From Atopobiaceae bacterium (GTDB lineage: Bacteria > Actinomycetota > Coriobacteriia > Coriobacteriales > Atopobiaceae): a DNA stretch of 64,000 nt. A program made the translations under genes and the position numbers. Positions 26,692 to 37,487 of this stretch are shown here, piece after piece; the stretch's first letter is position 1, and the number at the start of each line of letters is the position of its first letter. The stretch spans positions 27,812-91,811 of the forward strand of contig JAFWIE010000081.1 in the NCBI GenBank assembly GCA_017533825.1, given 5' to 3'. The notes beneath the pieces are model-generated. The model made no database searches and had not been told where the DNA came from. It saw only the letters and a list, made by a program, of their open reading frames with translations.

Positions 26692-28089
26692 ATGGGAAGG
26701 CCGGGAGCATACTTGGACGTCGCGCGGCATGGACATGACGTGCGCAACGCGGCGGACGCCGTCGCAGACTACGAGGAAATCGCACGGCCGTTGGCTCGAG
26801 ACAAGCAACGCGAGCAGGCGAGCCGCTGCATGTATTGCGGCGTGGCGTTCTGCCAGACGGGCATGAGCTTTGGCAACACACGCCCGACAGGATGTCCATT
26901 GCACAACCTCATCCCTGAGTGGAACGACCTTCTCTACCGCGGTTTGTGGGAGCAGGCGGCGGTGCGGCTCGCGCTCACCAACCCCTTTCCCGAATTCACG
27001 GGACGGGTGTGCCCTGCTCCTTGCGAGCTGGCATGCAACCTCGGGCTGCATGACGACCCGACCACGATTCGCGACAACGAGCGCGCAATCTCCGACTGGG
27101 CTTGGGGCGCAGATGCCGTGGCCCCACTCGCACCAGCGCCCGAGGGCGCCCCGTCCGTTGCGGTCGTCGGCGCAGGTCCCGCCGGCATGGCCTGCGCATG
27201 GGAGCTGACCCGTCGTGGCGCGCGCGTGACGCTCGTGGAGAAGGAAGACCGCGCGGGAGGGCTTCTCATGTATGGCATCCCCAACATGAAGCTCCCCAAG
27301 GACGTGGTGGAGAGGCGCGTCGACCTCTTGCGGGCGAGCGGCATAGAGCTGCGGCTGAATACCGACGCCGCCGATTCTGCCGTCGCGACGGCGTTGGTTG
27401 CCGAGAATGACGCGGTGGTCATCGCCGTGGGCGCACGCGACGCGCGCCGCCTCAACGTGCCGGGGGCAGACCTTTCCGGTGTCGTGCCCGCCGTCGACTA
27501 CCTCACCGGTGCCACGCGGTCCGTGCTGGACGGCATCGGACCGAGTGTGGACGCCAAGGGGCTGGATGTGGTCGTGGTCGGCGGCGGGGACACCGGCACC
27601 GACTGCGTGGCGACTGCAATCCGCCAAGGTGCCAAGAGCGTGACCCAGCTCGAGTTCCTGCCCGAACCTCCGGGGTGCAGGGCGACAGGTGACGCATGGC
27701 CCCAATGGCCACGCGTGCGCAAAGATGACTACGGGCAGCTGGAGGCCATGGAGGTCTTCGGGGACGACCCGCGACTCTGGGGCACAGAGACGCTCGAGGT
27801 CTTGGGTGAGGAGGGACGCGTGAGTGGCCTACGCGTCGTCTCGCTGGACTGGTCACAGGGTAAGCCCGAGCGCATTGCCGGTTCGGAACGCGTGCTCGAC
27901 GCGCAGCTCGTCCTCATCGCCATGGGCTTTGTCGGTCCTCGGCAGGATGTGCTCGACGCGTCTGGCGCAGAGTCCAACCCCAAGGTGTTTGTTGCCGGAG
28001 ACGCGAGCACCGGTCCATCGCTGGTGGTGAGCGCCATAGCCAGCGGCCTCGCCTGCGCCGCCCGCGTGGCCGAGGGCTTGGGAATCTAG
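26692..28089 (+). CDS. gltD: glutamate synthase small subunit
   Basis: A 465-residue FAD/iron-sulfur subunit that passes electrons from NAD(P)H to GltB. The N-terminus has cysteine clusters CMYCGVAFC and CPAPCELACNLG for the 4Fe-4S centres. FAD binding is at VVGAGPAGMACAWEL (about residue 160) and NAD(P)H binding at VVVGGGDTGTDC (about 300). The C-terminal FVAGDASTGPSLVVSAIASG is the second FAD signature. ATG 26692 follows GGAAAGAGGTG; only two bases separate it from gltB, so the two are one operon. Confidence 0.96.
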   Translation: MGRPGAYLDVARHGHDVRNAADAVADYEEIARPLARDKQREQASRCMYCGVAFCQTGMSFGNTRPTGCPLHNLIPEWNDLLYRGLWEQAAVRLALTNPFPEFTGRVCPAPCELACNLGLHDDPTTIRDNERAISDWAWGADAVAPLAPAPEGAPSVAVVGAGPAGMACAWELTRRGARVTLVEKEDRAGGLLMYGIPNMKLPKDVVERRVDLLRASGIELRLNTDAADSAVATALVAENDAVVIAVGARDARRLNVPGADLSGVVPAVDYLTGATRSVLDGIGPSVDAKGLDVVVVGGGDTGTDCVATAIRQGAKSVTQLEFLPEPPGCRATGDAWPQWPRVRKDDYGQLEAMEVFGDDPRLWGTETLEVLGEEGRVSGLRVVSLDWSQGKPERIAGSERVLDAQLVLIAMGFVGPRQDVLDASGAESNPKVFVAGDASTGPSLVVSAIASGLACAARVAEGLGI

Positions 28090-28255
28090 CAAGGTCGCGT
28101 CCGCGCGAGGGGGTCCATCGGGAGGCAAGCCCACAGTGGACCCCTACCGGTTCATCAGAAGACATCGCACCGCGACAGGCACTCGCGTCCCAGCAGGCAG
28201 GCCCGAAGCGTTTGGGGTACCATCGTCGTGTCCTTGTCGAACCGGAAGGATCCCC

Positions 28256-28894
28256 ATGAACGTTCGGGATAATCACGCACCCGAGCACGCGGCCGCACGG
28301 CCCGGAAAACCCGCTTGGCGTGCCAGGGCATGCGTCGTCGCCATCCTCTTTGCCCTCTTTTCGTGCGCAGGATGGATCTATGAGACGGTCGAAAACATGT
28401 TTTCGTTCGGCGGGCTCTACCTGCGCGCTTCACTCATGCTCCCATGGTGCCCCATCTACGGCATCGGCGGGCTCGTCATCGTGGCCGTGCTCGAACCAAT
28501 GCGCAGACGGTTGGTAGACCGCGTTTCGCCCGCCATCCAAGTCGCTGCCATCGTCGTTGGCATATACCTGCTGACCTCGGCGGTCGAGCTTATCGGCAGC
28601 TACGCGTGCGAGGCGCTGATGGGACACGTGCCCTGGGACTACTCGCACGCGTGGTTGAACTTCCAAGGGCGCATTGCCCCCATGTACACGCTTCGATTCG
28701 TCCTTCTGGGATTGGTGGCGCTCTACGCGCTCTATCCTGCAGTGAACACGTGGGTCAGGCGTCATCCCCACGGAGCCCTGGTCGCAACATCCGCAATCGT
28801 CGCCCTGCTCGTCTGCGACTATGCCCTCGAGCTGGCAGGCGTTTGGTCAACTGTGAAGGACGCGTTAAGGCAATTCGGGGTCAACCACTGGTAG
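28256..28894 (+). CDS. putative ABC transporter permease / CmpB-like membrane protein (PF06541)
   Basis: A 212-residue membrane protein of the family labelled putative ABC-transporter type IV (PF06541). Features are AILFALFSCAGWIYETVENMF, LMLPWCPIYGIGGLVIVAVLEP, SAVELIGSYACEALMGHVPWDYS and further helices, five or six in all. The Trp-Asp-Tyr-Ser motif next to the third helix is typical. Despite the family name no ATPase partner is nearby, and the function is unknown. ATG 28256 has GGAAGGA upstream. It follows gltD by 166 bases in the same direction. Confidence 0.82.
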   Translation: MNVRDNHAPEHAAARPGKPAWRARACVVAILFALFSCAGWIYETVENMFSFGGLYLRASLMLPWCPIYGIGGLVIVAVLEPMRRRLVDRVSPAIQVAAIVVGIYLLTSAVELIGSYACEALMGHVPWDYSHAWLNFQGRIAPMYTLRFVLLGLVALYALYPAVNTWVRRHPHGALVATSAIVALLVCDYALELAGVWSTVKDALRQFGVNHW

Positions 28895-28952
28895 CAGAGG
28901 ATGAGGGGTCGCAACCGGCTCGTGGTAAACGCGACAGCAATTGCGAAGGGAC

Positions 28953-28983
28953 GGGCCACCTGTCGAACACCGGCAGGTGGTCC
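28953..28983 (+). terminator. hairpin after the CmpB-like gene
   Basis: GGGCCACCTGTCG pairs with CGGCAGGTGGTCC apart from two G-T-type positions, with a 5-base loop. It resembles the hairpin at 38167. No T run follows. Confidence 0.5.
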
Positions 28984-29135
28984 GCCCCCTTAAGGCTTGT
29001 CACCTAGCGGTGTCGCAATCGTTGCTCCCTCGTTTCTTGCTTGATGCCGTGCTGTTGCGCCGAGTCTTTTGCCACCGAGGTCGGTCCGTCCCACCTATAC
29101 TGCGACCGCCATCTTATGGACGAAAGGCGGTGCGC

Positions 29136-30485
29136 ATGAACCTACTGGTAAGCGAAGGAAGGCCTCGTGCCCTGCTTGCCTTGGAGGACGGCACGACGTT
29201 CACCGGCTGGAGCGCAGGCGCTGCGGGCGAGACGTTTGGCGAGGTGGTGTTTAACACCTCCATGACGGGCTATCAAGAGATTCTGAGCGACCCCAGCTAC
29301 GCGGGGCAAATCGTGACGCTCACCTACCCACAGGTGGGCAATTACGGCGTGTGCGAGGCCGACTTCCAAGCTTCGCGTCTGCACCTGCGCGGTCTGGTGG
29401 TACGCGACATGTGCCACACGCCGAGCAACTGGCGGGCAACCGCAAGCCTGCCCGAGCTGCTGCGCTCGCGCGAAGTCGTGGCCATCGAAGGCGTGGACAC
29501 GCGTGCCCTCACCCTGCGCATCCGCGGTGGCGGAGCGATGCGTGCAGCCATCTCGACCGAGGATCTCGATCCCACAAGCCTTGTCGCGCGCGTGCGACAG
29601 TCACCGGGCATATCCGGCCACAACTACGTGCCAGACGTGTCGTGTGATACCGCGCGAACCGAGCATGCCCAAGCTACGGCCACGCGGCGAATCGTCGCCT
29701 ACGACTGCGGCATGAAGAAGGGCATCCTGGACGCCCTCACGGCACGAGCCTTCGAGGTGCGCGTAGTTCCCTGGGACACCCCGGCACGCGAGGTCCTGGC
29801 CGCAGGTCCTGACGGCGTCTTCTTCTCAAATGGCCCCGGTGACCCCGGACAGGTCTGGGCAACCGTGGAAGCCGCACGTGAGCTCCTGGGAAAGACGCCC
29901 GTCTTTGGCATTTGCCTGGGCAACCAGATCATCACGCTCGCAGCGGGAGGACGCATAGAGAAACTTCCCTTCGGGCACCACGGCGGCAACGAGCCCGTAG
30001 CAAACCTGCTCACCAGACGAGTCGAGATCACCGCCCAGAACCATAACTTCGGCACGGTCTTCGAGAGCCTCGGCCCCATCATCCCGGAGGAGTCGGGAGG
30101 CTTCGCCGCGCACGAACAGGACCTACGCGCATGGTTCCATCGCGGCATCGCACCCATCGTGCGCAATCCCCTGTGGGGTCGCATCCAGCTCACCCACGTG
30201 AACCTCAACGACGGCACCCCCGAGGGCATGCAGTTCCTCGACATCCCCGCCTTCAGCTGCCAATACCATCCCGAGGCAAAGCCTGGCCCAAGTGACTCCA
30301 CGTACTTCTTTGACTCCTTCATGCGTCTTATGGAAGGCCGCAGCGACATTCTTGGCGTCCGCGGCGACGCTCTTGGCACCCGCGACAGCGCTCATGGCGT
30401 CCGCGGCGACGCACTGAGCATCCCCGACGACGTCCCCGGCATTCTCGGCCACGAAGGGAGGAGCTCCCATGCCCAGACGCGATGA
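29136..30485 (+). CDS. carA: carbamoyl-phosphate synthase small subunit
   Basis: A 449-residue glutamine amidotransferase subunit supplying ammonia to CarB for pyrimidines and arginine. [20 protein letters not shown] is the CarA-specific N-terminal signature. The class I amidotransferase part has FSNGPGDPG, the nucleophile Cys in FGICLGNQI, and the His/Glu pair in [11 protein letters not shown]. The family ends near SFMRLME; here about 50 extra residues follow, made of a 7-residue repeat (see 30351). ATG 29136 follows GAAAGGCGG, with TATACT at 29096-29101. The stop overlaps carB by 17 bases. Confidence 0.95.
   Translation: MNLLVSEGRPRALLALEDGTTFTGWSAGAAGETFGEVVFNTSMTGYQEILSDPSYAGQIVTLTYPQVGNYGVCEADFQASRLHLRGLVVRDMCHTPSNWRATASLPELLRSREVVAIEGVDTRALTLRIRGGGAMRAAISTEDLDPTSLVARVRQSPGISGHNYVPDVSCDTARTEHAQATATRRIVAYDCGMKKGILDALTARAFEVRVVPWDTPAREVLAAGPDGVFFSNGPGDPGQVWATVEAARELLGKTPVFGICLGNQIITLAAGGRIEKLPFGHHGGNEPVANLLTRRVEITAQNHNFGTVFESLGPIIPEESGGFAAHEQDLRAWFHRGIAPIVRNPLWGRIQLTHVNLNDGTPEGMQFLDIPAFSCQYHPEAKPGPSDSTYFFDSFMRLMEGRSDILGVRGDALGTRDSAHGVRGDALSIPDDVPGILGHEGRSSHAQTR
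30351..30434 (+). repeat. 21 bp coding repeat in the carA tail, four units
   Basis: Four consecutive 21-base units encode [21 protein letters not shown] and LSIPDDV beyond the normal end of CarA. The first and third are almost identical at DNA level. Confidence 0.88.
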
Positions 30486-33400
30486 CCTGCACAAGATCTT
30501 GGTCCTCGGCTCCGGCCCCATCGTAATCGGACAGGCGTGTGAGTTCGACTACTCGGGGACCCAAGCGTGCCGTGCGCTCATGGCCGAGGGATACGACGTC
30601 GTGCTCGTCAACTCCAACCCCGCAACCATCATGACCGATCCGGAAACCGCAACGCGCACGTACGTGGAGCCCATCACGGCCGACTCCGTCGAGCGCATCA
30701 TAGAACGGGAACGCCCGGACGCGCTGCTCCCCAACATGGGCGGTCAGACCGCGCTCAACTGCGCGGTGGAGCTGGACCGCCGCGGCGTCTTGAAGCGCTA
30801 CGACATCGAGGTGATTGGCTGCGACATCCCCTCCATCCAAGTGGGAGAGAATCGCGAGCTCTTCGCCCAGGCGATGCGCGACATCGGCCTGAGGGTGGCT
30901 GATGCCCGCATCGCGCACACGCTCGAGGAGGCGCAATCGGCAGGCGCGGCAATCGGGCTGCCCGTGGTCGTTCGGCCTTCGTTCACGCTCGGCGGAGCGG
31001 GCGGCGGCATGGCCCACACCGCTGACGAGCTGAAGCGCATTGCGACCCAAGGCCTCGAGCTCTCCCCCGCAGGCGAGGTGCTCATCGAGCAGAGCCTCGA
31101 GGGTTGGAAGGAAATCGAGATGGAAGTCATGCGCGATGTGTCTGGCAACGGCATCGTGGTGTGCTCCATAGAGAACCTCGACCCCATGGGCGTCCACACG
31201 GGCGATTCCATTACAGTCGCACCCTGCCAGACGCTCAGCGACGTGGAGCTGCAGCGCCTGCGCGACTACAGCCTTGCCGTGCTCGACCGCGTAGGCGTGG
31301 CCTGTGGCGGATCAAACGTCCAGTTCGCCGTGAACCCCGTCAACGGAGACGTGGTTGTCATAGAGATGAACCCCCGCGTGAGCCGCTCCTCCGCCCTCGC
31401 GAGCAAGGCGACGGGATTTCCCATCGCCAAGGAGGCGGCGCTGCTCGCCGTCGGCTATACGCTGGACGAGATCACCAACGACATAACCCGCGCAACCCCC
31501 GCCTGCTTCGAGCCGTCCATCGACTACGTAGTGGTCAAGGTTCCCCGCTTCGCCTTCGAGAAGTTCAAGGGCACGAGCGAGACCCTCACCACGCGGATGA
31601 AAAGCGTGGGCGAGGTGATGGCGATAGGGCGCACCTTCGAGGAGACGCTGCAGAAGGCCGTGCGCTCCCTGGAAGACGGACACGTGGGGCTTGTCGACGA
31701 GGTGGCCTCACGCGCCTCCGACGAACAGCTCGCCGAATTGACGGCGCGTCCGACCTCGCATCGCGTCTTCCACGTTGCCGAGGCCTTGCGTCGAGGATGG
31801 TCCGTTGCGCGAATCCACGCACTCTCGGGAATCGACCCCTGGTTTCTCCATCGCATGCGCGACATCGTCATTGCCGAGAAGAGTATCAGCTCGGCCGGGC
31901 TCGAGGGAATGGACGCGGAGCATCTTCTCGCCGCCAAGCAGATGGGCTTCAGTGACGCACGTATTGCCGACCTCTGCGGACAGCGCGAGGACGTGGTGCG
32001 GGCAATTCGCAAGGTACTGGGAGTACGCCCCGTCGTGAAGACGGTGGACACGTGCGCAGGCGAGTTCGCCGCACGCACGAGCTACCACTACCTCACCTAC
32101 GAGGCAGGCGACACGTCAGAACACGAGCTCGCCGAACGCCCGCGCGTCCTGATTCTCTCTGCCGGCCCCAACCGCATCGGACAAGGCATCGAATTCGACT
32201 ACTGCTGCGTTCATGCTGCCTACGCCCTGCATGACGAGGGATTCGAGACGGTCATGGTCAACTGCAACCCCGAGACCGTCTCGACTGACTACGACACCTC
32301 CGACCGCCTGTACTTCGAGCCTCTCACCTTCGAGGACGTCATGGCCATCGTCGAGGTCGAGCAACCTTTCGGCGTCGTCGTCACCCTGGGAGGGCAGACG
32401 CCCATCAACCTCGCGTGTCGGCTCAAGGAGGCGGGCGTGCCCATCATGGGAACACAACCCGAGGCGATAGACCTCGCGGAGGATCGCGGTCGCTTCAGCG
32501 TGCTGCTTGACGAGCTGGCAATCCCCTACCCCGCCTCGAGCGTCGCACAAACGGCAGAGGAGGCCGTCCGCGCATCCCGCGCGGTGGGATACCCCCTCCT
32601 CGTAAGGCCGAGTTACGTGTTGGGTGGCCGTGGCATGGGCATCGTGTACAACGACGAGGAGCTTCTCTCCTACATGGAAGAGGCCACGCACGTGACGCCC
32701 GACCATCCCGTCTACCTGGATGCCTTCTTGGAAGACGCTGTAGAGCTCGACGTGGACGCGCTCTGCGACGGACACGAGGTGTACGTAGACGCCATACTCG
32801 AGCACATCGAGGAGTGCGGCATCCATTCCGGCGATTCGGCATGCTGCTTCCCGCCCTTCTCGCTCTCGGAGCGCATCGTGGCCAAGGTGCGCGAGACCAC
32901 GCGTAGGCTTGCGCTGGCCTGCGACATCCGCGGCCTCCTCAACGTGCAGTACGCCATCAAGGACGAGCAGGTGTACGTGATTGAGCTCAATCCCCGTGCG
33001 AGCCGCACCGTCCCCTTTGATTCCAAGGCATCAGGAGTCCCCCTCGCAATGGCCGCCGCACGCATCATGGCAGGACGCACGCTAGCCGAGTTAGGCCTCC
33101 CTCCCGAGGACCGCGCATTCGGGTACTTTGCGGTCAAGGAGGCAGTCATGCCATGGGCACGCTTCCCTGGCACCGACACCACGCTTGGCCCCGAGATGAA
33201 GTCCACCGGCGAGGTCATGGGACTCAGCAGGACCTTCCCCCTCGCCTATGCCAAGACACGCGAAGCCATCGATTACCGCATCCCGATGGAGGGGACGGTG
33301 TTCGTCTCTGTAAACGACCGCGACAAGCGCAGCATCGCCCCCGTCGCCCTCACCCTCTGGAACATGGGCTACCACATCGTCGCGACCACGGGAACCGCAC

Positions 33401-33687
33401 GTGTGCTCGGCGCGGCGGGCATCCCCTGCGAGCGCGTGAACACGGTGAGCGAGCCACACCCCAACGTCGCCGACGCCATCGAGCAGGGGCGCATCGCCTT
33501 CATGATCAACACTCCGGGTGGACACCGCGCGAGGGGAGATGGATTCCGCATTCGCACCATGGCCGTGAGCCACGGCATCGATCTCGTGACGGCAATGAGC
33601 GGTGCAACAGCGCTCATCCAAGCGATTGCCGCGCTACGCTCCGGCTCGCTCGAACCCTACGCACTGCAGGACGTACAAGGCATATGA
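30469..33687 (+). CDS. carB: carbamoyl-phosphate synthase large subunit
   Basis: A 1072-residue enzyme that makes carbamoyl phosphate from bicarbonate, ammonia and two ATP. It has the expected doubled structure: a first ATP-grasp half ([20 protein letters not shown], then [12 protein letters not shown]), an oligomerisation region, a second half ([32 protein letters not shown]), and a C-terminal MGS-like allosteric domain ([20 protein letters not shown]). Length is normal. ATG 30469 lies inside the carA tail after GGAGGAGCTCCC, giving translational coupling. Confidence 0.97.
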   Translation: MPRRDDLHKILVLGSGPIVIGQACEFDYSGTQACRALMAEGYDVVLVNSNPATIMTDPETATRTYVEPITADSVERIIERERPDALLPNMGGQTALNCAVELDRRGVLKRYDIEVIGCDIPSIQVGENRELFAQAMRDIGLRVADARIAHTLEEAQSAGAAIGLPVVVRPSFTLGGAGGGMAHTADELKRIATQGLELSPAGEVLIEQSLEGWKEIEMEVMRDVSGNGIVVCSIENLDPMGVHTGDSITVAPCQTLSDVELQRLRDYSLAVLDRVGVACGGSNVQFAVNPVNGDVVVIEMNPRVSRSSALASKATGFPIAKEAALLAVGYTLDEITNDITRATPACFEPSIDYVVVKVPRFAFEKFKGTSETLTTRMKSVGEVMAIGRTFEETLQKAVRSLEDGHVGLVDEVASRASDEQLAELTARPTSHRVFHVAEALRRGWSVARIHALSGIDPWFLHRMRDIVIAEKSISSAGLEGMDAEHLLAAKQMGFSDARIADLCGQREDVVRAIRKVLGVRPVVKTVDTCAGEFAARTSYHYLTYEAGDTSEHELAERPRVLILSAGPNRIGQGIEFDYCCVHAAYALHDEGFETVMVNCNPETVSTDYDTSDRLYFEPLTFEDVMAIVEVEQPFGVVVTLGGQTPINLACRLKEAGVPIMGTQPEAIDLAEDRGRFSVLLDELAIPYPASSVAQTAEEAVRASRAVGYPLLVRPSYVLGGRGMGIVYNDEELLSYMEEATHVTPDHPVYLDAFLEDAVELDVDALCDGHEVYVDAILEHIEECGIHSGDSACCFPPFSLSERIVAKVRETTRRLALACDIRGLLNVQYAIKDEQVYVIELNPRASRTVPFDSKASGVPLAMAAARIMAGRTLAELGLPPEDRAFGYFAVKEAVMPWARFPGTDTTLGPEMKSTGEVMGLSRTFPLAYAKTREAIDYRIPMEGTVFVSVNDRDKRSIAPVALTLWNMGYHIVATTGTARVLGAAGIPCERVNTVSEPHPNVADAIEQGRIAFMINTPGGHRARGDGFRIRTMAVSHGIDLVTAMSGATALIQAIAALRSGSLEPYALQDVQGI

Positions 33688-33704
33688 CGAGCGAAAGGAA
33701 CCTC

Positions 33705-34496
33705 ATGCACTTCACCAAGATGCACGGATTAGGCAACGACTACCTCTATGTGTACGGAGAGGTACCGCAAGACATCGCGGCACTCTCCCGGCAGCTTTCC
33801 GACCGCCACTTCGGAGCAGGATCGGACGGGATGATCTACATCTGCCCATCCACTGTCGCCGACTTTAAGATGCGCATCTTCAATGCCGACGGGAGCGAGG
33901 CGCTCATGTGCGGCAATGGCATCCGCTGCGTGGGCAAGTACGTCTACGACAAGGGGCTCACCAGGAAGACGGCCCTGCGCATCGAGACCTTGTCGGGGAT
34001 AAAGGACGTAGGCATTGAGGTGGTCAATGGATGCGTCGAGCGAGCCACCGTAGACATGGGCAAGGCGGAGGTGGGCGATGCCCTCGTCCTGGCCGTCGAC
34101 GGTGCGACCGTACGCGGCGTCCCCGTCTCGGTAGGAAACCCGCACTTCGTCGTGTTCGTGGAGGATGCGCAGGTGGCGCCCGTGGACTCCCTCAGACCAC
34201 GGCTCGAACGGCATCCCGCGTTCCCCGGCGGCGTGAACGTCGAGTTCGCGCAGGTAATTGCGCGCGACGAGATCCGCATGCGCGTCTGGGAGCGGGGCAG
34301 CGGCATAACGATGGCGTGCGGGACCGGCGCATGCGCCACAGCTGCCGCCTCGGTGCGGGAGGGCCTTTGTTCCCAAGGCAGGCCCATCACCGTCCACCTG
34401 GATGGCGGTGACCTGCATATTCGAGTGAGGGATGACTACGTCATAACGATGACGGGTCCCGCCACGACCGTGTACGAAGGAGACGTTGAGCTATGA
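33705..34496 (+). CDS. dapF: diaminopimelate epimerase
   Basis: A 263-residue epimerase converting LL- to meso-diaminopimelate for lysine and cell-wall peptide synthesis. The start MHFTKMHGLGNDY is the family opening. The two catalytic cysteines are in EALMCGNGIRCVGKY and ITMACGTGACATAA, as expected for a cofactor-independent two-base epimerase. I chose ATG 33705 with AAAGGA upstream; ATG 33684 overlapping the carB stop is possible and would add seven residues. It ends in a 4-base overlap with dapL. Confidence 0.95.
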   Translation: MHFTKMHGLGNDYLYVYGEVPQDIAALSRQLSDRHFGAGSDGMIYICPSTVADFKMRIFNADGSEALMCGNGIRCVGKYVYDKGLTRKTALRIETLSGIKDVGIEVVNGCVERATVDMGKAEVGDALVLAVDGATVRGVPVSVGNPHFVVFVEDAQVAPVDSLRPRLERHPAFPGGVNVEFAQVIARDEIRMRVWERGSGITMACGTGACATAAASVREGLCSQGRPITVHLDGGDLHIRVRDDYVITMTGPATTVYEGDVEL

Positions 34497-35677
34497 CAAG
34501 GCCAAACATGCACTACGCCGACCTGCAGGAATCCTATCTGTTCCGTCGGATCGCACAGCGAACCGCGACTTACGAGCAGGCGCATCCAGGCGTCCACCTG
34601 TACCGCATGGGCATCGGTGACGTCTCGCTCCCACTGTGTGATGCGGTTATCTGCGCGCTGCACGAGGCCGTGGACGACCAAGCGAATGCCAAGCGCTTTC
34701 ATGGTTACATGCCGGAATGTGGCGCGTCGTTCCTGCGAGAGGCGATCGCCGCGCATTATGCGTCTCGAGGCGTGTCGGTCGACGCCGACGAGGTCTTCGT
34801 CTCCAGCGGCGCCAGCGACGAGCTTGGCGACATTCTTGACCTCTTCGACGCGGGGAGCAGCGCCATGGTCATCGAGCCGGCCTACCCCGCCTACGTGGAC
34901 GCCAACATCATGGCGGGACGGCCCATCGTTCACGTTCCCGCATGCGAGGAGGAGGGCTTCCTTCCCAGGCCGAGCGAGGCGGCGCGGGCTGACGTCCTGT
35001 ATCTCTGCTCACCCAACAACCCGACGGGGGCCGTCTTCAACAAGGCGCAACTCCAGGAATGGGTCGACTTTGCGAACCAGTGCGGTGCCGTCATTCTCTT
35101 TGACGCCGCCTACGAGGCGTACATCGAGGACGACGAGCTGCCTCATAGCATATTCGAAGTCGCGGGCGCCAGGACGTGTGCCATAGAGATCTGCTCGCTC
35201 TCGAAGACCGCGGGATTCACGGGCACGCGTTTGGGCTACACCGTCATCCCCAAGGAACTCGTGCGATGCGGCCTGTCGCTTAACGGCATGTGGGTCCGCA
35301 ACCGCACGACCAAGACGAACGGCGTGTCCTACATCATCCAGCGAGGTGCCGCCGCGGTGTTCACCCCAGAAGGACAGCGCCAAGTGCGCGAGGGAATCGC
35401 CGTGTACAAGCGCAACGCCCAGGTGCTCATGCGCGCGCTGGACGAGGCGGGCATCTGGTATTGCGGCGGCAGAAACGCACCGTATCTCTGGCTGAGGTGC
35501 CCGGACGGCATGGGCAGCTGGGAGTTCTTCGACTCTCTTCTCCACCAGATCCAGGTGGTAGGCACACCGGGAGAGGGGTTCGGCTCTTGTGGCGAAGGTT
35601 ACTTCCGCCTCTCGACCTTCGGAGACCCCCGAGACACCGTTGAGGCCGCGCGCAGGATCGAGGACCTTCTCGCGTGA
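34493..35677 (+). CDS. dapL: LL-diaminopimelate aminotransferase
   Basis: A 394-residue PLP enzyme, fold type I, which makes LL-diaminopimelate directly from tetrahydrodipicolinate and glutamate. Family features are LYRMGIGDVSLPL, FHGYMPECGASFLREAI, LYLCSPNNPTGAVF (PLP-binding Asn/Asp region), the Schiff-base Lys in SLSKTAGFTGTRLGY, and the C-terminal GYFRLSTFGDPRDT with its Arg. It shares an ATGA overlap with dapF, so the two successive steps are coupled. Glutamate from GltBD would be the amino donor. GATase or regulatory motifs are absent. Confidence 0.94.
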   Translation: MTRPNMHYADLQESYLFRRIAQRTATYEQAHPGVHLYRMGIGDVSLPLCDAVICALHEAVDDQANAKRFHGYMPECGASFLREAIAAHYASRGVSVDADEVFVSSGASDELGDILDLFDAGSSAMVIEPAYPAYVDANIMAGRPIVHVPACEEEGFLPRPSEAARADVLYLCSPNNPTGAVFNKAQLQEWVDFANQCGAVILFDAAYEAYIEDDELPHSIFEVAGARTCAIEICSLSKTAGFTGTRLGYTVIPKELVRCGLSLNGMWVRNRTTKTNGVSYIIQRGAAAVFTPEGQRQVREGIAVYKRNAQVLMRALDEAGIWYCGGRNAPYLWLRCPDGMGSWEFFDSLLHQIQVVGTPGEGFGSCGEGYFRLSTFGDPRDTVEAARRIEDLLA

Positions 35678-35731
35678 CAACGGCGGGGCGATCCCATCCT
35701 CGGTCAAGCAGGCTATCGAAAGGAGCTAGCT

Positions 35732-37315
35732 ATGTGCTCAATCATGGGTTATTGCAGCGAAGACGTAGACCTCGACGCCTTCATGGAGGGCTTCGACCGT
35801 ACGATTTCGCGCGGACCGGATGACACACGCATCATCGACACGGGACATGGCCTCCTAGGCTTCCACCGGCTCTCGATCATGGGTCTCACCCCCGAGGGCA
35901 TGCAGCCGTTCAAGCTCGGCAACAACTACGCCGTGTGCAACGGGGAACTCTACGGGTTCGAGCGTATGCGCGATGACCTGCGAAAGAAGGGCTACGACTT
36001 CCAGAGCGACAGCGACTGCGAGATTTTGCTCCCGCTTTATCGCGAGCATGGGGTCGGGCTCTTCTCGCTGCTCGACGCGGAGTTTGCCTGCATCATCTAC
36101 GATGGAGACAACCGGAGCTTCATTGCCGCGCGCGACCCCATCGGCATTCGTCCACTCTACTATGGACACGATGCGGCTGGTGCCATCGTCTTTGCGAGCG
36201 AGGCGAAGAACCTCGTGGGGCTCGTGGAGACGATTCTCCCCTTCCCGCCCGGTCATTACTACCAAGACGGCCGCTTCGTCTGCTACTGCGACATCGCACG
36301 AGTCGAGACCGTCATCACGGACGACGTCGAGTCCGCCTGTACAAAGATTCGCGAGAAGCTCGTGTTGGGCGTACGCAAACGGCTGGTCTCCGACTCCAAG
36401 GTGGGATTCCTGCTCTCGGGCGGACTTGATTCCTCGCTCGTGTGTGCCATCGCCGCGCGGGAGCTCGGACATCCCATCGAGACCTTCGCCATCGGCATGG
36501 AGGAGGACCCCATCGACCTCAAGTACGCGCGCGAGACGGCCGAGTTCCTAGGGTGTCATCACACTGAGGTCACGATGACACCCGATGAGGTCGTCGGGTC
36601 CCTCGAGGACGTCATCGTACTGCTTGGCACTTACGACATCACGACCATCCGCGCGAGCATGGGCATGTATCTCGTCTGCAAGCACATACACGAGCGGACG
36701 GACATTCGCGTGCTGCTGACGGGCGAGATATCCGATGAGCTCTTTGGCTACAAGTACACCGACTTCGCGCCCTCCGCTGAAGCCTTCCAAGAAGAGGCCC
36801 AGAAGCGCGTGCGGGAACTCCACATGTACGACGTCCTGCGCGCCGACCGCTGCATCTCGGTGAACTCGCTCGAGGCGCGCGTGCCCTTTGGCGACCTCGA
36901 CTTCGTGCGGTATGTGATGGCGCTTGATCCCGCGCTCAAGCTCAACACCTATGGCAAGGGAAAGTACCTGCTACGCCATGCCTTTGAGGGGACGGGACTT
37001 CTGCCCGAGAGCATCCTCTGGCGCGAGAAGGCTGCCTTCTCTGACGCGGTAGGACACTCGATGGTTGACTATCTCAAGGACTACGCAGAGCGCCGCTATA
37101 CCGACGAGGAGTTCGAGCGGAGGCGACGATCCTACGACCATGCGCAGCCCTTTACCAAGGAGTCGCTCCTCTATCGAGAGATCTTTGAGAAGCACTATCC
37201 CGGGCAGTCGCACATGGTCATCGGGTTCTGGATGCCCAACCGCGAGTGGGAAGGTTGCGATGTGGACGATCCGTCGGCACGCGTCCTGTCCAACTACGGA
37301 AGCAGCGGGGTATGA
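35732..37315 (+). CDS. asnB: asparagine synthase (glutamine-hydrolysing)
   Basis: A 527-residue class II amidotransferase plus synthase making asparagine from aspartate, glutamine and ATP. The nucleophile is Cys2 (MCSIMGYC), with RGPDDTR and GFHRLSIM in the amidotransferase part and the PPi loop FLLSGGLDSSLV near residue 230 in the synthase part. LTGEISDELFGYKY and LRADR further support the call. ATG 35732 follows AAAGGAGC. Its last coding stretch is repeated just downstream (see 37282). The length is typical of the E. coli AsnB type. Confidence 0.95.
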   Translation: MCSIMGYCSEDVDLDAFMEGFDRTISRGPDDTRIIDTGHGLLGFHRLSIMGLTPEGMQPFKLGNNYAVCNGELYGFERMRDDLRKKGYDFQSDSDCEILLPLYREHGVGLFSLLDAEFACIIYDGDNRSFIAARDPIGIRPLYYGHDAAGAIVFASEAKNLVGLVETILPFPPGHYYQDGRFVCYCDIARVETVITDDVESACTKIREKLVLGVRKRLVSDSKVGFLLSGGLDSSLVCAIAARELGHPIETFAIGMEEDPIDLKYARETAEFLGCHHTEVTMTPDEVVGSLEDVIVLLGTYDITTIRASMGMYLVCKHIHERTDIRVLLTGEISDELFGYKYTDFAPSAEAFQEEAQKRVRELHMYDVLRADRCISVNSLEARVPFGDLDFVRYVMALDPALKLNTYGKGKYLLRHAFEGTGLLPESILWREKAAFSDAVGHSMVDYLKDYAERRYTDEEFERRRRSYDHAQPFTKESLLYREIFEKHYPGQSHMVIGFWMPNREWEGCDVDDPSARVLSNYGSSGV

Positions 37316-37362
37316 GTGACGGGGTGGCTCGCGCACGTCCTGTCCAACTACGGAAGCAGCGG
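37282..37362. repeat. 27 bp direct duplication at the asnB 3' end
   Basis: The 27-base stretch starting CGTCCTGTCCAACTACGG occurs at 37282-37308 inside asnB and again, identically, at 37336-37362 after its stop. The 54-base step keeps the reading frame: the second copy again encodes VLSNYGSSG and ends in TAG. Confidence 0.9.
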
Positions 37363-37487
37363 CTAGCGCACTTCTAGGGGTGGCCCGCCCCCTTTCTCAC
37401 CTATTCCGGCGGCCAAAGGGATGCACACCCAGCGAAAAAACGCCTCGCACAAGCGGCGCGTTTGTTTCGGGCGTGCCTCCGTTGGAA

